Shown: in pieces, positions 60,031-60,591 of the stretch
How positions within the stretch are numbered: position 1 is the stretch's first letter
How the letters are laid out: each line of letters opens with the position of its first letter
NCBI GenBank assembly: GCA_023212695.1
Contig: JALCCG010000122.1
Location: 1 to 60,591, forward strand
Direction: 5' to 3'
Source: Sporisorium sorghi
Taxonomy: Eukaryota; Basidiomycota; Ustilaginomycetes; Ustilaginales; Ustilaginaceae
Length of the DNA: 60,591 bases
Notes under the pieces: model-generated
What the model was told of the DNA's origin: nothing
Database searches by the model: none
Seen by the model: only the letters and a program-made list of their open reading frames with translations
Translations under genes and position numbers: made by a program

Positions 60031-60591
60031 TTACAGGGAAGGACCGATGGCAATCCAGGACATGAAGCCGTAGGCAAGATTGCAGTTTTGCTGACGGATC
60101 ACTTCCAAGACGGCGCTGTTCTCGCGCTGGGACTTCAAGGAGATCTGGAAGCCCGGATTGTTGCTCATCCCTACTATGACATAATTAATTCCGGCAAAGG
60201 GCTCATCGAACTGGACGGTTACCTCGGTCAGTGCATCAGCTCCAAACACGAAAGGAGTCATTCCGAATTGCTGCAGCTTCGGCTGTCCAGCTATGCCGCG
60301 TATTGGAGTAAAGTCCAAGTGTTCTGTCGTGATAGTACCCTCAGCCAGCTGTTGTCCGGTAATCGTTCCATCGGCAACATGTGCTCCTGTGATGGAAGCC
60401 TCTGCGATTTTGTCCCCAGTGATTGATCCTTCGTCTATGGTGAAGTTGCTGCAAACATCCGGGCTGAGATGGCGGCTGTCGATAGAGCCCTCGGCGATTT
60501 GAGTGCCAGTAAGGGAGCCGTCGGCAATGTGGATGCCGGATAGGGAGCCAGCGGCGATATGCTCTCCTGTAATAGTGGCCTCTGCAATTTT
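60031..60591 (-). CDS. C-terminal part of a decapeptide-repeat surface protein (gene runs off the window)
   Basis: The frame is open to the right edge, so the 5' part is missing. The visible 186 residues begin with seven to eight repeats of about ten residues with consensus GSITGxxIAE/D (GSLSGIHIAD, GSLTGTQIAE, GSITGDKIAE, GTITGQQLAE), which would stack as a beta-helix. One unit (DVCSNFTIDE) deviates and has a Cys. A globular C-terminal domain of about 95 residues ends FMSWIAIGPSL. Such proteins in Paenibacillus (sometimes named for a WIAG tail) are thought to be spore or cell surface structures; the assignment is by resemblance. Confidence 0.7.
   Translation of the reverse strand, partial: KIAEATITGEHIAAGSLSGIHIADGSLTGTQIAEGSIDSRHLSPDVCSNFTIDEGSITGDKIAEASITGAHVADGTITGQQLAEGTITTEHLDFTPIRGIAGQPKLQQFGMTPFVFGADALTEVTVQFDEPFAGINYVIVGMSNNPGFQISLKSQRENSAVLEVIRQQNCNLAYGFMSWIAIGPSL

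Overview
The window looks like a chromosomal segment of a spore-forming Firmicute, most probably a Paenibacillus. The signs are strong AGGAGG-type ribosome binding sites with frequent TTG and GTG starts, a SleB-type cortex hydrolase, copper-amine-oxidase-N domains on secreted proteins, a VanW protein, ECF sigma/anti-sigma pairs and, at the right edge, a surface protein made of decapeptide repeats. There are no rRNA or tRNA genes, no transposase and no CRISPR array. The assembly has one run of 92 Ns inside a tandem repeat.

Left part (1-16 kb): the end of a U32-family gene, a class III aminotransferase and a UbiA prenyltransferase form a probable quinone-related operon. Next come a GH13 alpha-glycosidase with a terminator-like leader, a CstR-type repressor followed by an MDR oxidoreductase, ccdC, an MBL hydrolase/TetR pair with its own operator, an ECF sigma/anti-sigma pair, small membrane and zinc-ribbon proteins, a secreted copper-amine-oxidase-N protein, pgl and sleB.

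Middle part (16-38 kb): a sulfate uptake operon (sbp-cysT-cysW, then yezD, with no ATPase gene) has an unusually structured leader and 3' end. It is followed by a hydrolase/MerR pair, a secreted TIM-barrel protein, an NAD(P)-binding protein, the bifunctional NAD(P)HX repair enzyme, an SDR, a VanW protein, an SsuE-like FMN reductase behind an attenuator-like leader, a P-loop kinase and an AAA ATPase. A MarR/DHA2 exporter pair, a DUF817 protein, a GNAT-RidA fusion and an AT-rich MFS gene preceded by two chained short ORFs complete this part. The last of these looks horizontally acquired.

Right part (38-60.6 kb): the aerobic ribonucleotide reductase genes nrdA and nrdB lie on the minus strand. 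They sit behind two NrdR boxes and an adenosylcobalamin riboswitch with a terminator, and about 900 bp containing an 86-bp tandem repeat separates the two genes. Then follow yqgV, a cell-wall amidase, a heterodimeric ABC exporter with one degenerate ATP site, a holin-like protein, small proteins, a 5'-nucleotidase, a short UvrA paralogue, an alpha-glucosidase/polyol dehydrogenase pair, a threonine synthase relic, a second ECF sigma/anti-sigma pair, an MFS transporter and the C-terminal part of a decapeptide-repeat protein.

The recurring theme is regulation in leaders. Four genes (GH13, sbp, the FMN reductase and nrdA) have a promoter, then a 5' UTR carrying an intrinsic terminator. Only the nrdA leader matches a riboswitch class I recognise; the other three are the best candidates here for undescribed regulatory RNAs.
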